DNA of 6,598 nt from Nocardioidaceae bacterium (GTDB lineage Bacteria; Actinomycetota; Actinomycetes; Propionibacteriales; Nocardioidaceae). The notes beneath the pieces were generated by a model, which did no database searches, was not told the DNA's origin, and was given only the letters and a program-made list of their open reading frames with translations. The first letter of the stretch is position 1. The number at the start of each line of letters is the position of its first letter. Below are positions 5,895-6,598 of the stretch, in pieces. The DNA is taken from positions 1-6,598 of the forward strand of contig JAGQUE010000710.1 in assembly GCA_020438665.1 (NCBI GenBank), given 5' to 3'. The translations under genes and the position numbers were made by a program.

Positions 5895-6401
5895 CTAGGC
5901 GCCGTGCTGGCCGCAGAAGCCGCCCCGTTCATCGAACCTCGGGTAGGCAAAGGTCTTGGTGATCCGATCCCTCAGGTAGCGGACGTCAGGCCCAGCGACG
6001 GCCTTGTAGAGGGTGATGCGGATCTTGACTCGCCACTCCGCGTAGTACAGGGAGCCGCCCCAGTTGGTCTTGTCGGAGATGGTGGCCGTTGCATAGCCCG
6101 AGCCGGCGCGAACAGACCATTTCTTGCCCGTGCCGCTGGGCGAGTCGAACGTCTTCCAGCCGCCCCCGACCTTGGGCGCCTGCCACTCGGCCTTCCACTT
6201 CACGTAGTAGGTGCCGGCTCCCCCGTAGCGCCACGCCTCGAACTTGCCCAACGCCTTCACCTTCGTCTTGAAGGTGTCGCAGTTGGTCCATGACTTGTTC
6301 TTGTTGAACACGACACCTTCCGAGGCACTGGCCGGCGACGCCAGTCCAAGCGTCCCGACGAGCGCCAGAAGGATCGCGGCGATGATGGCTCTGGGGTTCA
6401 C
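5895..6401 (-). CDS. Small secreted basic, Trp-rich protein of unknown function
   Basis: I do not recognise this family. The GTG start at 6401 is supported by GAAGGA (6410-6415) eight bases upstream and by a complete signal peptide starting there: NPR, a hydrophobic core AIIAAILLALVGTLGL, then ASPASA-SE with likely cleavage after residue 26. The mature protein is about 142 residues and strongly basic (16 Lys and 9 Arg against 6 Asp and 5 Glu), with 8 Trp and many Tyr. Aromatic-basic alternation such as YYVKWKAEWQ, GKKWSVRAGSGYATATISD and YYAEWRVKIRITLYK suggests a beta-sheet fold. Only two cysteines occur, C41 near the mature N-terminus and C163 near the C-terminus, which could close the chain with one disulfide. 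High lysine content is unusual in such GC-rich DNA and suggests selection for positive charge, perhaps for binding wall polymers, lipids or nucleic acid; that is inference. It lies between a tRNA gene and the amidohydrolase gene, all on the minus strand. Confidence 0.85.
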   Translation of the reverse strand: MNPRAIIAAILLALVGTLGLASPASASEGVVFNKNKSWTNCDTFKTKVKALGKFEAWRYGGAGTYYVKWKAEWQAPKVGGGWKTFDSPSGTGKKWSVRAGSGYATATISDKTNWGGSLYYAEWRVKIRITLYKAVAGPDVRYLRDRITKTFAYPRFDERGGFCGQHGA

Positions 6402-6409
6402 GATGGAAG

Positions 6410-6415
6410 TCCTTC
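6410..6415 (-). promoter_or_regulatory. Ribosome binding site of the secreted basic protein gene
   Basis: On the minus strand GAAGGA stands eight bases before the GTG at 6401. It supports this start over the longer in-frame reading that reaches 6479 and would put a polar extension before the signal peptide. Confidence 0.75.
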
Positions 6416-6571
6416 GGTCGGTCTGGCGGCCACGAAGGTTGTTCGGGCCTATCCCAACTCCGACCAGCCCGAGCCCCATGCCGGAGACCGCAGACGCTAG
6501 ACGACTTCAATGCGGCCGGACACCCGCCGAGCGAACTACCCGCGCCGTCCATGTGCGGGAACGCAAACCCC

Positions 6572-6598
6572 TGGCGCGCCCGTAGGGATTCGAACCCC
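6572..6598 (-). tRNA. tRNA 3' end, probably tRNA-Arg (5' part outside window)
   Basis: Read on the minus strand from the window edge, GGGG-TTCGAAT-CCCTA is the T arm (positions 50-65, with a G-T pair at 50-64), followed by the acceptor strand CGGGCGC (66-72), discriminator G73 and an encoded CCA (6574-6572). The matching 5' acceptor strand, GCGCCCG, would lie beyond 6598. The pair GCGCCCG/CGGGCGC with G73 is that of E. coli tRNA-Arg(CCG), so Arg is my best guess. The anticodon is not in the window and cannot be checked. Confidence 0.9.

Noticed and set aside
4795..5898. Long plus-strand open frame (367 codons) opposite the amidohydrolase
   Set aside because: It is antisense to a gene with conserved family motifs along its length, and its own product has no recognisable pattern or RBS.
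6494..6499. Minus-strand TAGCGT as a -10 for the secreted basic protein gene
   Set aside because: It fits only a loose TAnnnT pattern, and no -35 hexamer is present at proper spacing.
6539..6559. CCCGC/GCGGG hairpin downstream of the tRNA as a terminator
   Set aside because: The stem is only 5 bp with an 11-base loop and no T-tract, too weak to call.
6572..6598. tRNA 3' end as an attachment site of an integrated island
   Set aside because: I see no second copy of the tRNA end and no integrase in the window. The neighbouring genes have resident-looking codon use.
1..6598. CRISPR array, insertion sequence, toxin-antitoxin or phage-defence system
   Set aside because: No regularly spaced repeats, transposase, terminal inverted repeats or defence-type domain are visible anywhere in the window.

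Overview
The window is a very GC-rich chromosomal segment whose codon use, start-codon choice (ATG and GTG) and gene families point to an actinobacterium. The RelA/SpoT-type fragment and the secreted phospholipase D-like protein resemble Nocardioides/Streptomyces-type families, but no genus can be fixed from this sequence. It is tightly packed: seven protein-coding genes (the first cut by the window edge) and the 3' end of a tRNA gene (cut by the other edge). No stretch longer than 300 bp is without a gene. The largest gaps are 2973-3189 (217 bp, divergent) and 6402-6571 (170 bp).

Layout: (1) 1-456 (+), the C-terminal part of a RelA/SpoT-domain protein. (2) 473-1258 (-), glucosamine-6-phosphate deaminase NagB, convergent with it. 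(3) 1302-2558 (+), N-acetylglucosamine-6-phosphate deacetylase NagA, divergent from nagB across only 43 bp. (4) 2562-2972 (-), an unrecognised 136-residue protein that nearly abuts the end of nagA. (5) 3190-4527 (+), a secreted phospholipase D-like protein with two HxK half-sites. (6) 4552-5790 (-), a cytosine-deaminase-like amidohydrolase, convergent with it. (7) 5895-6401 (-), a small secreted, strongly basic, tryptophan-rich protein of unknown function. (8) 6572-6598 (-), the T arm, acceptor strand and encoded CCA of a tRNA, probably tRNA-Arg.

How the genes work together: only nagA and nagB form a clear pathway. NagA removes acetate from GlcNAc-6-P and NagB converts the resulting GlcN-6-P to fructose-6-P and ammonia, feeding amino sugars from chitin or cell-wall turnover into glycolysis. 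The other genes are alternately oriented and show no shared operon or system.

I did not find a convincing undescribed multi-gene system. The most interesting points are a leucine where the cytosine-deaminase family has a metal-binding histidine, a pair of calcium-loop-like motifs placed alike in the two halves of the PLD-like protein, and two proteins (2562-2972 and 5895-6401) that I cannot assign.
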